Shown here: piece by piece, positions 7,369 through 14,769 of the stretch
How the letters are laid out: every line of letters starts with the position of its first letter
How positions within the stretch are numbered: the stretch's first letter is position 1
NCBI GenBank assembly: GCA_030524545.1
Contig: JAUNGM010000015.1
Location: 1-64,000, forward strand
Direction: 5' to 3'
DNA from: Eubacteriales bacterium
Lineage (GTDB): Bacteria > Bacillota > Clostridia > Lachnospirales > Lachnospiraceae
Length of the DNA: 64,000 nt
Translations under genes and position numbers: made by a program
Notes under the pieces: model-generated
The model's input: the letters and a program-made list of their open reading frames with translations, nothing else
What the model was told of the DNA's origin: nothing
Database searches by the model: none

Positions 7369-7384
7369 GCTCAATTCATTGAAC
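7369..7384. promoter_or_regulatory. Operator-like inverted repeat GCTCAATnnATTGAAC
   Basis: It lies between the Cro-like gene and the antirepressor, overlapping the Cro stop region. It matches the site at 7614-7629 in all positions except the central two. This placement would let the main repressor act on the antirepressor as well. Confidence 0.6.
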
Positions 7385-7591
7385 AATCTGTTTAAAAAAA
7401 TAATCACTTATTTCATTTTCTTCAATCTGAAGAATTTTACATGCTTTTGTTATCTCGCCTTGTTTAAATTCAACTTTTCCAGACAATTTAAGGGAAACAG
7501 TACGTTCTGAAAGATTAATCTTTTTTGCAAAATTATACTGCGTCCCACAAATTTCAGTAATTCTCCCAGATAGTTTTCTGTAGTCATACAC
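7376..7591 (-). CDS. Cro-like regulator (DUF739-type)
   Basis: 71 residues: KLSGRITEICGTQYNFAKKI, then NLSERTVSLKLSG, then a KACKILQI segment. This matches small Cro-like phage regulators of the DUF739 family. It is the first gene leftward of the main switch and is driven by a strong promoter (TTGACA, 17 bp, TAAATT) at 7636-7664. The gene pair with the divergent repressor at 7761 is the classical lysis-lysogeny arrangement. Confidence 0.8.
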   Translation of the reverse strand: MYDYRKLSGRITEICGTQYNFAKKINLSERTVSLKLSGKVEFKQGEITKACKILQIEENEISDYFFKQIVQ

Positions 7592-7613
7592 ATTTCTCCC
7601 CTCCTTTCTTTTT

Positions 7614-7629
7614 GCTCAATCTATTGAAC
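7614..7629. promoter_or_regulatory. Operator-like repeat at the leftward promoter start
   Basis: GCTCAAT-CT-ATTGAAC lies just downstream of the leftward -10 element (7636-7641), at the predicted start site, where a bound repressor would block transcription of the Cro-like gene. Confidence 0.65.
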
Positions 7630-7635
7630 ATTTTT

Positions 7636-7664
7636 AATTTAGCATACTATCCTTTGATTGTCAA
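7636..7664 (-). promoter_or_regulatory. Leftward early promoter of the Cro-like gene
   Basis: A -35 TTGACA (7659-7664) and -10 TAAATT (7636-7641) with a 17-bp spacer, and a TGC extension before the -10. It drives the Cro-like gene and probably the antirepressor and early operon. Confidence 0.75.
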
Positions 7665-7673
7665 CAGCTTTTA

Positions 7674-7688
7674 TTCAATTATCTTGAA
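7674..7688. promoter_or_regulatory. Operator-like repeat TTCAA-N5-TTGAA
   Basis: An imperfect member of the same operator family lies between the two divergent promoters, immediately upstream of the leftward -35. Confidence 0.45.
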
Positions 7689-7704
7689 CTTTTATCATAT
7701 TTCT

Positions 7705-7734
7705 ATTGAACTTTTGTTCAATATCAGTTATAAT
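7705..7734 (+). promoter_or_regulatory. Repressor promoter with embedded operator
   Basis: A -35 TTGAAC (7706-7711) and -10 TATAAT (7729-7734) are 17 bp apart. The -35 lies within the perfect inverted repeat ATTGAAC-TTTT-GTTCAAT (7705-7722), so the repressor should control its own transcription. Confidence 0.75.
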
Positions 7735-7760
7735 GCTTAGTATAGAAAAGAGGTGTTTAC

Positions 7761-8579
7761 ATGGAACGAGAAAATACATCTATACGACTAAAAAAAATAA
7801 TGTCAGATAGAAACTTACGCCAAGTGGATATTCTTGAATTATGCAAACCATACTGCGCAAAATACAATATAAAACTTGGGCGAAATGATCTGAGCCAATA
7901 TGTTTCTGGCAAGGTTGAACCTGGCCAGAAGAAGCTTACCATTTTAGGTATGGCTCTTAATGTAAACGAAGCTTGGCTCATGGGCTTTGATGTCCCCATG
8001 GAGCGAGATAATTATACAGACCAAAACCTTATGAATCGTGATGCTATTATTGAAGATATTGATAGAATCTTACAGAAAGATGGATATGTTCTCTTATACG
8101 AAACTACAGATGATGATTACTTTATTATTAAAAAGTCTTATGGGCAAACGGTAGCCGGCTTTTACGATTATGAATTAATACCTAGATATGATGCTTTAAG
8201 AAAAAAAGGAAAAGTGACTGCGGATTTATTAATCGCATCTGAAACATCATTCTTTAGGTATCTCGAAAGTATAGGATATTACATAGGAAGAGATAATTTA
8301 GAACACAAACCGTATATTCAATATAATAATGGCGCAATAGTAATAAATGATAATATATTAAACAGTATAAGAACTCGAATTGATACTTATTCCAAAACTA
8401 CTATTGATTCAATCATTCTTAAGCTGCACGAAGAAAATATTCGTGAAAAACGAGTTAAGAAAGAACAATTCGCTCAGAGCTTACTCAGCGCTGCCCACGA
8501 ACGAACCGACATAGAAGTTACCGATGAAATGCGCCAGCATGATGATGATATCATGAATGACGATAGTGAATGGGAGTGA
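7761..8579 (+). CDS. Prophage main repressor (XRE family)
   Basis: 272 residues. The N-terminal 80 form an XRE domain (SIRLKKIMSDRNLRQVDILE, then NDLSQYVSGKVEPGQKKL). The rest is not a LexA/S24 autoprotease: there is no Ala-Gly cleavage site or Ser/Lys pair. The middle is an uncharacterised domain and the C terminus is very acidic. AGAGGTGTTTAC precedes the ATG. The next gene encodes an ImmA-like protein, the usual partner that removes non-S24 repressors, which fits induction by proteolysis of this protein. That mechanism is inferred. Confidence 0.8.
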   Translation: MERENTSIRLKKIMSDRNLRQVDILELCKPYCAKYNIKLGRNDLSQYVSGKVEPGQKKLTILGMALNVNEAWLMGFDVPMERDNYTDQNLMNRDAIIEDIDRILQKDGYVLLYETTDDDYFIIKKSYGQTVAGFYDYELIPRYDALRKKGKVTADLLIASETSFFRYLESIGYYIGRDNLEHKPYIQYNNGAIVINDNILNSIRTRIDTYSKTTIDSIILKLHEENIREKRVKKEQFAQSLLSAAHERTDIEVTDEMRQHDDDIMNDDSEWE

Positions 8580-8585
8580 TACATT

Positions 8586-9050
8586 TTGACTTATGAAGAT
8601 CTTCTGATTAAATCAGATGTCGAAGGACTCATTGTAAAGGAAAAAGCCATAAAAGGAAATGATGGCCGTATCAAGGGGAAGCGAATTGCAATCCGTAAAG
8701 ATCTAAACACTACTGCCGAAAAATCCTGTGTCCTTGCCGAAGAACTCGGTCATCACTATACTTCTTCCGGCAACATTCTCAGTCAGTCAGATACCATGAA
8801 CCGGAAACAAGAATACCGAGCAAGGCTATATGGTTATAATCTGAAGGTCGGACTCATGGGAATTGTCCGGGCATATGAAAATGGTTGCCGCAACATATAT
8901 GAGATGGCTGAGTTTTTGGAATGTACAGAAGAATATTTACAAGAAGCATTGTCTGCATATCACAGAAAATACGGTGTCTGTTATGAATTGGACAATTATA
9001 TTATTTTCTTTGAGCCGCATCTTGCCGTACTTAGAAAGTTTGCTGTTTAA
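8586..9050 (+). CDS. ImmA/IrrE-family protein with altered zinc motif
   Basis: 154 residues beginning at a TTG (8586-8588) with GGGAG 9 bases upstream. The family core is present (TAEKSCVLAEELGHHYTS, residues 43-60). In the canonical metallopeptidase the motif is HExxH; here the first His is Glu (E52-E53-L-G-H56), leaving one His of the pair plus an adjacent His57. Many Firmicute phage homologues appear to share this variant, so activity is uncertain. It follows the repressor by 6 bases, consistent with a repressor-protease pair or a degenerate binding partner. Confidence 0.75.
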   Translation: MTYEDLLIKSDVEGLIVKEKAIKGNDGRIKGKRIAIRKDLNTTAEKSCVLAEELGHHYTSSGNILSQSDTMNRKQEYRARLYGYNLKVGLMGIVRAYENGCRNIYEMAEFLECTEEYLQEALSAYHRKYGVCYELDNYIIFFEPHLAVLRKFAV

Positions 9051-9085
9051 TCTGATACTGTGATTAATAAAAGGAGGTAATTGTT

Positions 9086-9358
9086 ATGATGTATCCATTT
9101 ATGACACTGAATGATGACACTGAAATCACGCATTCCGAAATGAAACCAGACGGATCTGTGAAAGTCTATATTGAAACACCGGATGAGAAATACTGTTTTC
9201 GCCATGCCACCTGTTGGCTTCCGGAGTATAAATGGGAAGATGTGTTTCATTTTTCAGAACAAGATATTCAAAAGTTTCAAAATATTATAGAGTCAACCGC
9301 TCACCTTATCATTGAGTTTTCTCAGGAAGGAGGGTTCCAGGGTGCCGCAAATCTTTAG
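9086..9358 (+). CDS. Small partner protein of the DUF4160 gene
   Basis: 90 residues with an AAGGAGG site 8 bases before the ATG; a second ATG follows directly. It is acidic (the YIETPDEKYCFRHATCW segment is the most distinctive) and shows no known motif. It overlaps the DUF4160 gene by 17 bases, the spacing of a co-translated pair. DUF4160 proteins are often found in such two-gene modules, sometimes proposed as toxin-antitoxin pairs; this one would be the antitoxin-like partner. This is inference from layout. Confidence 0.55.
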   Translation: MMYPFMTLNDDTEITHSEMKPDGSVKVYIETPDEKYCFRHATCWLPEYKWEDVFHFSEQDIQKFQNIIESTAHLIIEFSQEGGFQGAANL

Positions 9359-9620
9359 AATTGGATCTTACTGGGTGTATTTCTGGACAAATGAGAACAA
9401 ACCCCTTGAGCCTATTCATGTCCACATAGCACAAGGACGTCCCTCCGCAAATGCAACAAAAGTTTGGATTACTAGGAGGGGGAAATGTTTGCTCTGTAAT
9501 AATAACTCCAAAATTCCTGATCGGACGCTTCGCAATGTGATGCGGATCATCGAAGCTCGCAGCTCTGAAGTTATTCAAAAATGGAAAGAATACTTTGGTG
9601 ATTGCAGCTTCTATTGTTAA
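9342..9620 (+). CDS. DUF4160-domain protein
   Basis: 92 residues from a GTG at 9342-9344, chosen because AAGGAGG lies 8 bases upstream inside the previous gene. The family pattern is visible: IFRIGSYWVYFWTNEN at the start, HVHIAQG in the middle and IIEARSSEVIQKWKEYFG at the end. The function of the family is unknown; a ribonuclease-like or toxin role has been proposed for two-gene modules of this kind. It is the last rightward gene before the integrase control region. Confidence 0.75.
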   Translation: MPQIFRIGSYWVYFWTNENKPLEPIHVHIAQGRPSANATKVWITRRGKCLLCNNNSKIPDRTLRNVMRIIEARSSEVIQKWKEYFGDCSFYC

Positions 9621-9714
9621 AAATATAAAAAACCGCCCCTGCGCCAACAGGAACGGCTTTTGATACATCCGAAGATGTACGAGATTTAGCAAACTTATTG
9701 TATCATCTTCGGTG
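9621..9714. other. Hairpin-rich leader before the integrase terminator
   Basis: It contains an imperfect GC hairpin with a T tail at 9632-9660 and an inverted repeat CCGAAGATG (9669-9677) / CATCTTCGG (9704-9712). These may end the DUF4160 transcript or regulate integrase; no gene is seen. Confidence 0.45.
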
Positions 9715-9744
9715 ACAGGTGGCAAGAGACCACCTGTATTTTTT
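9715..9744 (+). terminator. Rho-independent terminator before integrase
   Basis: ACAGGTGG / CCACCTGT (8-bp perfect stem, 7-base loop) followed by ATTTTTT. It separates the lysogeny genes from the integrase gene. Confidence 0.8.
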
Positions 9745-9772
9745 ATACACTTTTTTAAAGGAGGATGATAAT

Positions 9773-10852
9773 ATGCAGGCAAAAAAACTACCATCTGGTT
9801 CCTGGCGTGTACAGGTATTCTCCCATTACGAGTATATTCAGCAGTCAGACGGAACTATAAAAAAGAAGCGGATCTACGAATCATTTACATGTAGCGATCC
9901 ATCGAACCGAGGAAAACGGGAAGCAGAACGCTTGGCAGCCGAATATGCAGCAAATAAGGAACGAATAGCTATAACTGACTACACATTAAAAGAAGCTATG
10001 GAAAAATATATCGCTTCCAAGGAAAACGTTCTATCCACCACCACCCTGCGTGGATACAATACACTGGTCAGAAACGCTTACCCCAAACTTCTTCATAAAC
10101 GTATCCGAAAAATGACTGCTACCGATGTTCAGGAATGGGCCAATGAATATTCATTAAAACATTCGCCAAAATCTGTATCTAATGCTCATGGGTTTATATC
10201 TGCAGTTCTTAATGCATATGAGCCATCTTTAAGATTATGTACAAAGCTTCCGGAAAAGGACCATAAAGAGCTGTATGTGCCTTCTGACGAAGATATTAAA
10301 AAGCTTTTAAAGCATATTGAAGGAACGGAATTGGAAAAAGCCGTACTGCTCGCAGCGTTTGGTACACTACGGCGAGGCGAAATATGTGCTCTCACGGATA
10401 AAGATATCAATGGAGATGTTATCACGATCAATAAATCAATGGTAAGATCCAATGACGGAGGAATGGTTATTAAGACTCCAAAGACACTGTCCAGTAACCG
10501 CTCCATAGAATACCCTCATTTCGTAATAGAGAAATTCGAAGGAATCGAAGGTAAGCTTGTTAAAATGCATCCGGAAGATATTTCAAAAAAATTCGGTAAA
10601 ATCCTGGATGATGCTGGTGTACACCGATTCCGTTTTCATGATCTCAGGCATTACTCAGCATCAATCATGCATGCAATAGGAATCCCCGATCAATACATCA
10701 TGGCTCGTGGAGGTTGGAAAACAGATAAGGTATTAAAGGCAGTATACAGAAATATAATTAATGATGAAGAAAAGAAATTTACGGCTAAAATTAATTCTCA
10801 TTTCGATTCTATGCAACACGAAATGCAACACGAATTAAAAAAAGTGCCGTAA
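9773..10852 (+). CDS. int: Tyrosine integrase targeting ssrA
   Basis: 359 residues from the ATG at 9773, preceded by AAAGGAGGATGATAAT. There is an N-terminal AP2-like arm-binding domain (residues 1-65), a SAM-like core-binding domain (70-165) and a catalytic domain. The catalytic residues are Arg in LRRGEICAL (200-201), HDLRH (289-293), Trp in GGW (315) and the nucleophile Tyr325 in VYRN. The stop lies 17 bases from the mature ssrA 3' end. Its coding end overlaps the hairpin that terminates ssrA. A terminator directly upstream suggests separate control from the repressor genes. Confidence 0.95.
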   Translation: MQAKKLPSGSWRVQVFSHYEYIQQSDGTIKKKRIYESFTCSDPSNRGKREAERLAAEYAANKERIAITDYTLKEAMEKYIASKENVLSTTTLRGYNTLVRNAYPKLLHKRIRKMTATDVQEWANEYSLKHSPKSVSNAHGFISAVLNAYEPSLRLCTKLPEKDHKELYVPSDEDIKKLLKHIEGTELEKAVLLAAFGTLRRGEICALTDKDINGDVITINKSMVRSNDGGMVIKTPKTLSSNRSIEYPHFVIEKFEGIEGKLVKMHPEDISKKFGKILDDAGVHRFRFHDLRHYSASIMHAIGIPDQYIMARGGWKTDKVLKAVYRNIINDEEKKFTAKINSHFDSMQHEMQHELKKVP

Positions 10853-10865
10853 GCACGACACTTTT
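10840..10865. terminator. Shared terminator of ssrA and integrase
   Basis: AAAAGTG / CACTTTT arms enclose a small CGT/ACG inner stem. On the minus strand, ssrA transcription meets this hairpin 5 bases after the mature 3' end and then a run of seven T. The hairpin includes the last codons and stop of the integrase, so the element supplies the ssrA terminator. Confidence 0.75.
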
Positions 10866-10905
10866 GGTATGGACCTGGCGGGAATCGAACCCGCGTCCGA
10901 AAGCC
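10866..10905. other. Probable attachment site (ssrA 3' end)
   Basis: The T arm and acceptor 3' strand of tmRNA directly abut the integrase gene. The crossover should fall within this identity block; its exact limits need the second junction, which lies outside the window. Confidence 0.65.
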
Positions 10906-11215
10906 TATCCCTTGCGGTATCTCCCATCACAGTCGCTGTTTTGACATTCCCTCAGCAGCACGCCCACCGACAGGCTTACTGCTTCAGTAGCTTCATGATA
11001 CATCTACCGGGGCAAAGCTTACCCGGCAAGGTTTCTCACATGTTTGACGTCAGATTCCTGATGTGTGAGTGCACCAGGGCTGACGAGCAGCAATTAGGCT
11101 GCTAACGCGTACTGTTCGTTTGCGTTTATATTTAGGTTCCCGGTTGGTACGCAGTCCGGGAGTCTGCGGATGGCTGCCTCAACTTCAAAGCCCCCGTCGA
11201 AACCAGTACAAGCCC
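10870..11215 (-). ncRNA. ssrA: tmRNA (trans-translation RNA)
   Basis: 346 nt. The 3' end carries a T arm GCGGG-TTCGATT-CCCGC and the acceptor strand CAGGTCC with discriminator A; CCA is not encoded. The 5' end GGGCTTG pairs with that acceptor (with G-U pairs) and is followed by the hallmark GGTTTCGACGGGG. The tag frame on the minus strand at 11094-11123 reads ANEQYALAA then TAA; GCA is the likely resume codon, though up to three codons (NIN) precede it in frame. It rescues stalled ribosomes with SmpB. The 3' end is the prophage integration site and has remained intact. Confidence 0.95.
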
Positions 11216-11318
11216 TGAAAAAGCCTCTCCGGAACTCCTAATGAAAAGTCGGAACAAACTGGTCATCAGACGAACAACGCCTGCAGTACATTTCTAAATA
11301 TGCTCTGCACTGCATCTT

Positions 11319-11348
11319 ATTATATGAAAATCCCTTCCCTGTTGTCAA
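11319..11348 (-). promoter_or_regulatory. ssrA promoter
   Basis: A perfect TTGACA (11343-11348) and perfect TATAAT (11319-11324) with an 18-bp spacer. Transcription would start about 95 nt before the mature tmRNA 5' end, leaving a processed leader. Confidence 0.85.
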
Positions 11349-11395
11349 GGGAGAATTTATTTTTATTCTTTCATTTCAACCCTAAAATTTTTGTC

Positions 11396-12778
11396 CTACC
11401 GGCTTTTCTCCTCAAACAGTCCGTCTCTGGTAATATTGTTCAGCCACTTTCCGCTTCTGTAGCGTTTAATAACCCACGGCCATTTCACAAATTCATCGGT
11501 ACACAGAAGGAAATAGACCGCCATAACCGGAAGCTTGAACACAAATGCAGCCAAAAACCCCAGCGGTACCGCATAACACCACATGTCAATCGTATCGCAG
11601 ATGAAACCGAACCGGCTGTCACCTCCTGCGCGGAATACGCCCGCGATCAATGTTGTATTTACTGCTGCTCCCATAACATAATAGGTATTGATCAGCAGCA
11701 TATATTTCAGATAATGCATCGCCTGGGAAGAAAGATCCGCATATCTCAGCACAAATGGCGTAATCGCCAGGATGATCAGACCGCCCAACGCCCCGGTCAA
11801 TACCGTCAGTTTCATCAGTTCTTTTGCATCCTGCTTTGCTTCTTCCAGCTTATTCTCGCCTATGACATTTCCAAGAAGAATACCTCCTGCGCTTGCCATC
11901 CCAAAGCACAGGATCGTACCGAAATTCCGCACCACCACCACAAAGGAATTGGCAGCAACCGCATCGGTGCCAAGATGCCCCAGAATGACAGAATACATGG
12001 AAAAAGCCACGCTCCAGCTAATGTCGTTCCCAAGTGCAGGCAGGGAAAGACGCACAAAATCCGAAAACAGTTCCCTGCTCCGCACAAACATCCAGCGGAA
12101 ATCCAGCTTGATGTCCCCGCTTGCCGCTGAGACCCCGAAGCATGCCAGGAGTTCCACAAGCCTGGATACAGACGTAGCGATCGCCACTCCTGTTGCCCCC
12201 AGCTTCGGCGCACCGAAGAGCCCAAAGATAAACACCGCATTCAGCAAAATATTCAGGGAAAAAGCCAGAACATTCATCACGGTGCTGACCATCACACGCC
12301 CGATACTGCGCAGAACCGCCAGATAGACCTCTGTAATTCCCCAACAGACATAGCAGACACTCATGCATCGCAGATAAGATGCACCAATCGTGATCAGCTC
12401 CCTGTCATTGGTAAAAATCCGCATCATCTGCTCCGGCACAGCAAGCGCCAGCACAGCCAAAAGCATAGCAATCCCGAGGGAAAAACGCATGGCGATTCCT
12501 TCGACCACCTGAATCGCACGCATATCTCCTTTTCCATAATACTGGGCACAGAGCATGGTCGCCCCTGTTCCCAGTCCGTAAAACACCATGAACAGAATGC
12601 CGGCATACTGTGCAGCCAGCGAAACGGCTGATATGGAAGACTGCCCAACATAGTTCAGCATCACCACATCCGCAGAACTGACTGCTGCACTTAACAAATT
12701 CTGAATAACGATCGGCAGCACCAGTTTAAAGATCCGTCTGTAAAATTCCTGATTTTCTCTGATTGATTTTTGAAACAT
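11396..12778 (-). CDS. MATE-family efflux transporter
   Basis: 460 residues with twelve predicted membrane helices in two halves, the usual MATE length. The start LVLPIVIQNLLSAAVSSADV matches the family, as do the conserved small-residue segments GLGTGATMLCAQYYGKGD and GAPKLGATGVAIATS. Such proteins export cationic or drug-like compounds using Na+ or H+ gradients. It stands alone between ssrA and an aldo/keto reductase gene, with no adjacent regulator that would hint at the substrate. GGTGAG precedes the ATG. Confidence 0.88.
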   Translation of the reverse strand: MFQKSIRENQEFYRRIFKLVLPIVIQNLLSAAVSSADVVMLNYVGQSSISAVSLAAQYAGILFMVFYGLGTGATMLCAQYYGKGDMRAIQVVEGIAMRFSLGIAMLLAVLALAVPEQMMRIFTNDRELITIGASYLRCMSVCYVCWGITEVYLAVLRSIGRVMVSTVMNVLAFSLNILLNAVFIFGLFGAPKLGATGVAIATSVSRLVELLACFGVSAASGDIKLDFRWMFVRSRELFSDFVRLSLPALGNDISWSVAFSMYSVILGHLGTDAVAANSFVVVVRNFGTILCFGMASAGGILLGNVIGENKLEEAKQDAKELMKLTVLTGALGGLIILAITPFVLRYADLSSQAMHYLKYMLLINTYYVMGAAVNTTLIAGVFRAGGDSRFGFICDTIDMWCYAVPLGFLAAFVFKLPVMAVYFLLCTDEFVKWPWVIKRYRSGKWLNNITRDGLFEEKSR

Positions 12779-12899
12779 CTCACCACATAATCCTTTGTAT
12801 CATTTTTCCTGAATCATCTTATCATATCGAAAAAAAATAGTCTACAGAACTATTCTCCTGATCTATGTGATTCTGATATTTCTCCGAGATATTGGATTA

Positions 12900-13907
12900 C
12901 TATTCTCCGAATTCTTCTGCGCACTTCTTCATCATCTCGCGGATCGGCAGATGATACGGACATCTCGGTTCACATTCTCCGCACTGTACACAGTCGGAAG
13001 CTTTTACGCTTAAACTGCCGTAACGGTCTCTTGCCCATCCTTCCAGATTATATCGTTCCAGATAACCTGCAAAAAGGAATACATTTGGAATACTGATTCC
13101 CATAGTACAAGGCGCACAGTAATTACAGCGGCGGCAGAAATTCGTTCCAAGCTGCTGTCTGACATTTTCGAAAGCCTGTGTTTCTTCTTCGGTGATCGGA
13201 GACAGATCCCCGCATGCTTTGATGTTTTCTTCCAGTTCTGCCGGATCTGCCATTCCGGGGATGACAACAGTAATGTCAGGATTGGAACAGACATAGCGAA
13301 GGGCGAGTGTGGCATCTTCAATAGCGCCGCCTGCCAGAGGTTTCATATCAATAAATCCGATATTTCTCTCCATGCATTTACGGATCAGCTCTTCTCCCTG
13401 GTTTTCTACAATATTATATGGGAACATAATCGTTTCTACCCAGTCCAGCTCCAGAGCACGCTCGAAAACGGCTGTGGAATGGGCAGTAATGCCAATATGG
13501 CCGATTTTTCCTGCGGCCTTGGCTTCCATGAGAGCCTCCAGTGCACCGTCCGGGCTTAGCACCAGTTCAAGCTGTTCCATATTGGGATTGTGAACCTGAT
13601 AAAGGTCAATGTAGTCGGTTCTCAGATTACGAAGGCTTGTCTCGATGTCCCTGGTCATCGCTTCTTTCGTTCTGGACATACTCTTGGTAGCTATGATGAA
13701 TCTGTCACGGATGCCCTCCAGGGCATAACCAAGATATTGCTCGCTGACAGTGTAGCCTCTGGCTGTGTCAATGTAGTTGACACCTGCTTCCATGAGCTGA
13801 TGCATTAATGCTTTGGTTCCTTCTTCATCAATCCGCTGAATCGGGATACCTCCGAATCCCATCCGCGAAACCTTTAGTCCTGACTTTCCTAACACTCTGT
13901 ATTCCAT
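12900..13907 (-). CDS. Aldo/keto reductase with C-terminal 4Fe-4S domain
   Basis: 335 residues from the ATG at 13905-13907 (GAGGAG upstream). The AKR barrel shows the catalytic Asp/Tyr/Lys/His region: YIDTARGY, IIATKS, YIDLYQVHNP. The last 70 residues carry iron-sulfur cysteines: CRRCNYCAPC and CVQCGECEPRCPY. This two-part form is common in anaerobic Firmicutes and suggests electron delivery from ferredoxin-type carriers rather than NADPH alone. The substrate is not evident. It lies after the efp terminator, so it is probably transcribed separately. Confidence 0.88.
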   Translation of the reverse strand: MEYRVLGKSGLKVSRMGFGGIPIQRIDEEGTKALMHQLMEAGVNYIDTARGYTVSEQYLGYALEGIRDRFIIATKSMSRTKEAMTRDIETSLRNLRTDYIDLYQVHNPNMEQLELVLSPDGALEALMEAKAAGKIGHIGITAHSTAVFERALELDWVETIMFPYNIVENQGEELIRKCMERNIGFIDMKPLAGGAIEDATLALRYVCSNPDITVVIPGMADPAELEENIKACGDLSPITEEETQAFENVRQQLGTNFCRRCNYCAPCTMGISIPNVFLFAGYLERYNLEGWARDRYGSLSVKASDCVQCGECEPRCPYHLPIREMMKKCAEEFGE

Positions 13908-13946
13908 AATCTCCTCATCCTCCTGCTTATTGTTTCTAGTAAAAAG

Positions 13947-13976
13947 CGCTGCCACCGGCAAAAACCGATGGCAGCG
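13947..13976 (-). terminator. efp terminator
   Basis: CGCTGCCA / TGGCAGCG with an inner GG/CC stem, followed on the minus strand by C and TTTTT. It lies 17 bases after the efp stop. Confidence 0.85.
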
Positions 13977-13993
13977 TCATTATACTTTTGGAA

Positions 13994-14551
13994 TCAAACA
14001 CGAGACAGATATTCGCCTGTTCTTGTATCGATTTTCAGTTTATCTCCCTGGTTTACGAACAGAGGAACCTGAACCTGTGCACCGGTCTCAACGATAGCCG
14101 GTTTAGTCGCACCCTGTGCGGTGTTTCCTGCAAATCCCGGTTCTGTCTCAGTTACTTCCAGTTCTACGAATAATGGCGGTTCAATAGCAAATACGTTGCC
14201 GTTATGAGAGCAGATTTTGACCATTTCGTTCTCTTTTACAAATTTCAGGGAATCGCCTACCTGGTCTGCAGTCAGGCCAACCTGGTCAAAAGTTTCCACA
14301 TTCATAAAGTAAAATAATTCGCCGTCATTGTACAGATACTGCATATCTACACGCTCAATACGAGCCTGCGGGAACTTCTCTGTCGGGCGGAAAGATTTCT
14401 CAAGTACAGATCCTGTAATGATGTTTTTATATTTGGTTCTGACGAACGCAGCACCTTTTCCAGGTTTTACATGCTGAAATTCCACAATCTGACATACATT
14501 GCCGTCAATCTCAAGTGTAATGCCGTTTTTGAAATCACCTGCTGAAATCAT
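13994..14551 (-). CDS. efp: Elongation factor P
   Basis: 185 residues, standard length. The N-terminal KOW-like domain shows [20 protein letters not shown], in which Lys32 or its neighbour is the usual modification site at the loop PGKGAA. Two OB domains follow, ending [16 protein letters not shown] ([13 protein letters not shown]). It relieves ribosome stalling at polyproline stretches. The ATG has AAGGAGGAAATATTAAT upstream. Its leader contains three 52-bp tandem repeats and two tiny reading frames; promoter at 14694-14722, terminator at 13947-13976. Confidence 0.97.
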   Translation of the reverse strand: MISAGDFKNGITLEIDGNVCQIVEFQHVKPGKGAAFVRTKYKNIITGSVLEKSFRPTEKFPQARIERVDMQYLYNDGELFYFMNVETFDQVGLTADQVGDSLKFVKENEMVKICSHNGNVFAIEPPLFVELEVTETEPGFAGNTAQGATKPAIVETGAQVQVPLFVNQGDKLKIDTRTGEYLSRV

Positions 14552-14558
14552 ATTAATA

Positions 14559-14699
14559 TTTCCTCCTTATTGCGCATGATTTTTGCGCATCATGGTATAC
14601 CCCCTGGGTATTTCCTCCTTATTGCGCATGGTTTTTGCGCATCATGGTATACCCTTGGGTATTTTCTCCTTATTGTGCGCTTCACTACGCACTATTCTA
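14559..14699 (-). repeat. 52-bp tandem repeats in the efp leader
   Basis: Two nearly identical 52-bp units (14559-14610 and 14611-14662) and a third degraded one (from 14663). On the transcript each unit carries an AAGGAGG-type site, and the two full units each encode the same 8-codon frame MMRKNHAQ (14567-14593 and 14619-14645). The AAC/AAT change between them is synonymous. GGG with 6-base spacing precedes each frame. Confidence 0.85.
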
Positions 14700-14722
14700 T
14701 AATACCTATCGATTTTTTTCAA
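14694..14722 (-). promoter_or_regulatory. efp promoter
   Basis: TTGAAA (14717-14722) and TAGAAT (14694-14699) separated by 17 bp, downstream of aroK. The transcript would have a leader of about 135 nt containing the tandem repeats. Confidence 0.65.
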
Positions 14723-14769
14723 CTATTTTTTTGTAGAAGCATTCAATTTTTGTTTAATTTCGTTACTGT

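Larger units (their letters stand above)
1..10869. mobile_element. Prophage, right-hand part, integrated at the ssrA 3' end
   Basis: An integrase at 9773-10852 reads towards the 3' end of the tmRNA gene, a classic integration target. To its left lie a repressor/Cro switch, an ImmA-like protein, an antirepressor, a Lar-like protein, a phage sigma-like protein and two recombination-type ATPases. Genes overlap by a few bases, as in phage early operons. No structural, packaging or lysis genes are visible; they should lie left of position 1, as should the other attachment site. A conjugative element is less likely because no relaxase or mating genes are seen. Confidence 0.9.

Noticed and set aside
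10869..11105. 78-codon plus-strand frame over the tmRNA gene
   Set aside because: It lies entirely antisense to ssrA, whose ends, T arm and tag are clear.
11300..12130. 276-codon plus-strand frame over the MATE gene
   Set aside because: It is antisense to a well-supported transporter with no domain of its own.
14571..14652. TGCGCA-rich repeats as a separate small RNA
   Set aside because: They lie inside the efp leader and are explained by the 52-bp tandem unit; no independent promoter or terminator is seen.
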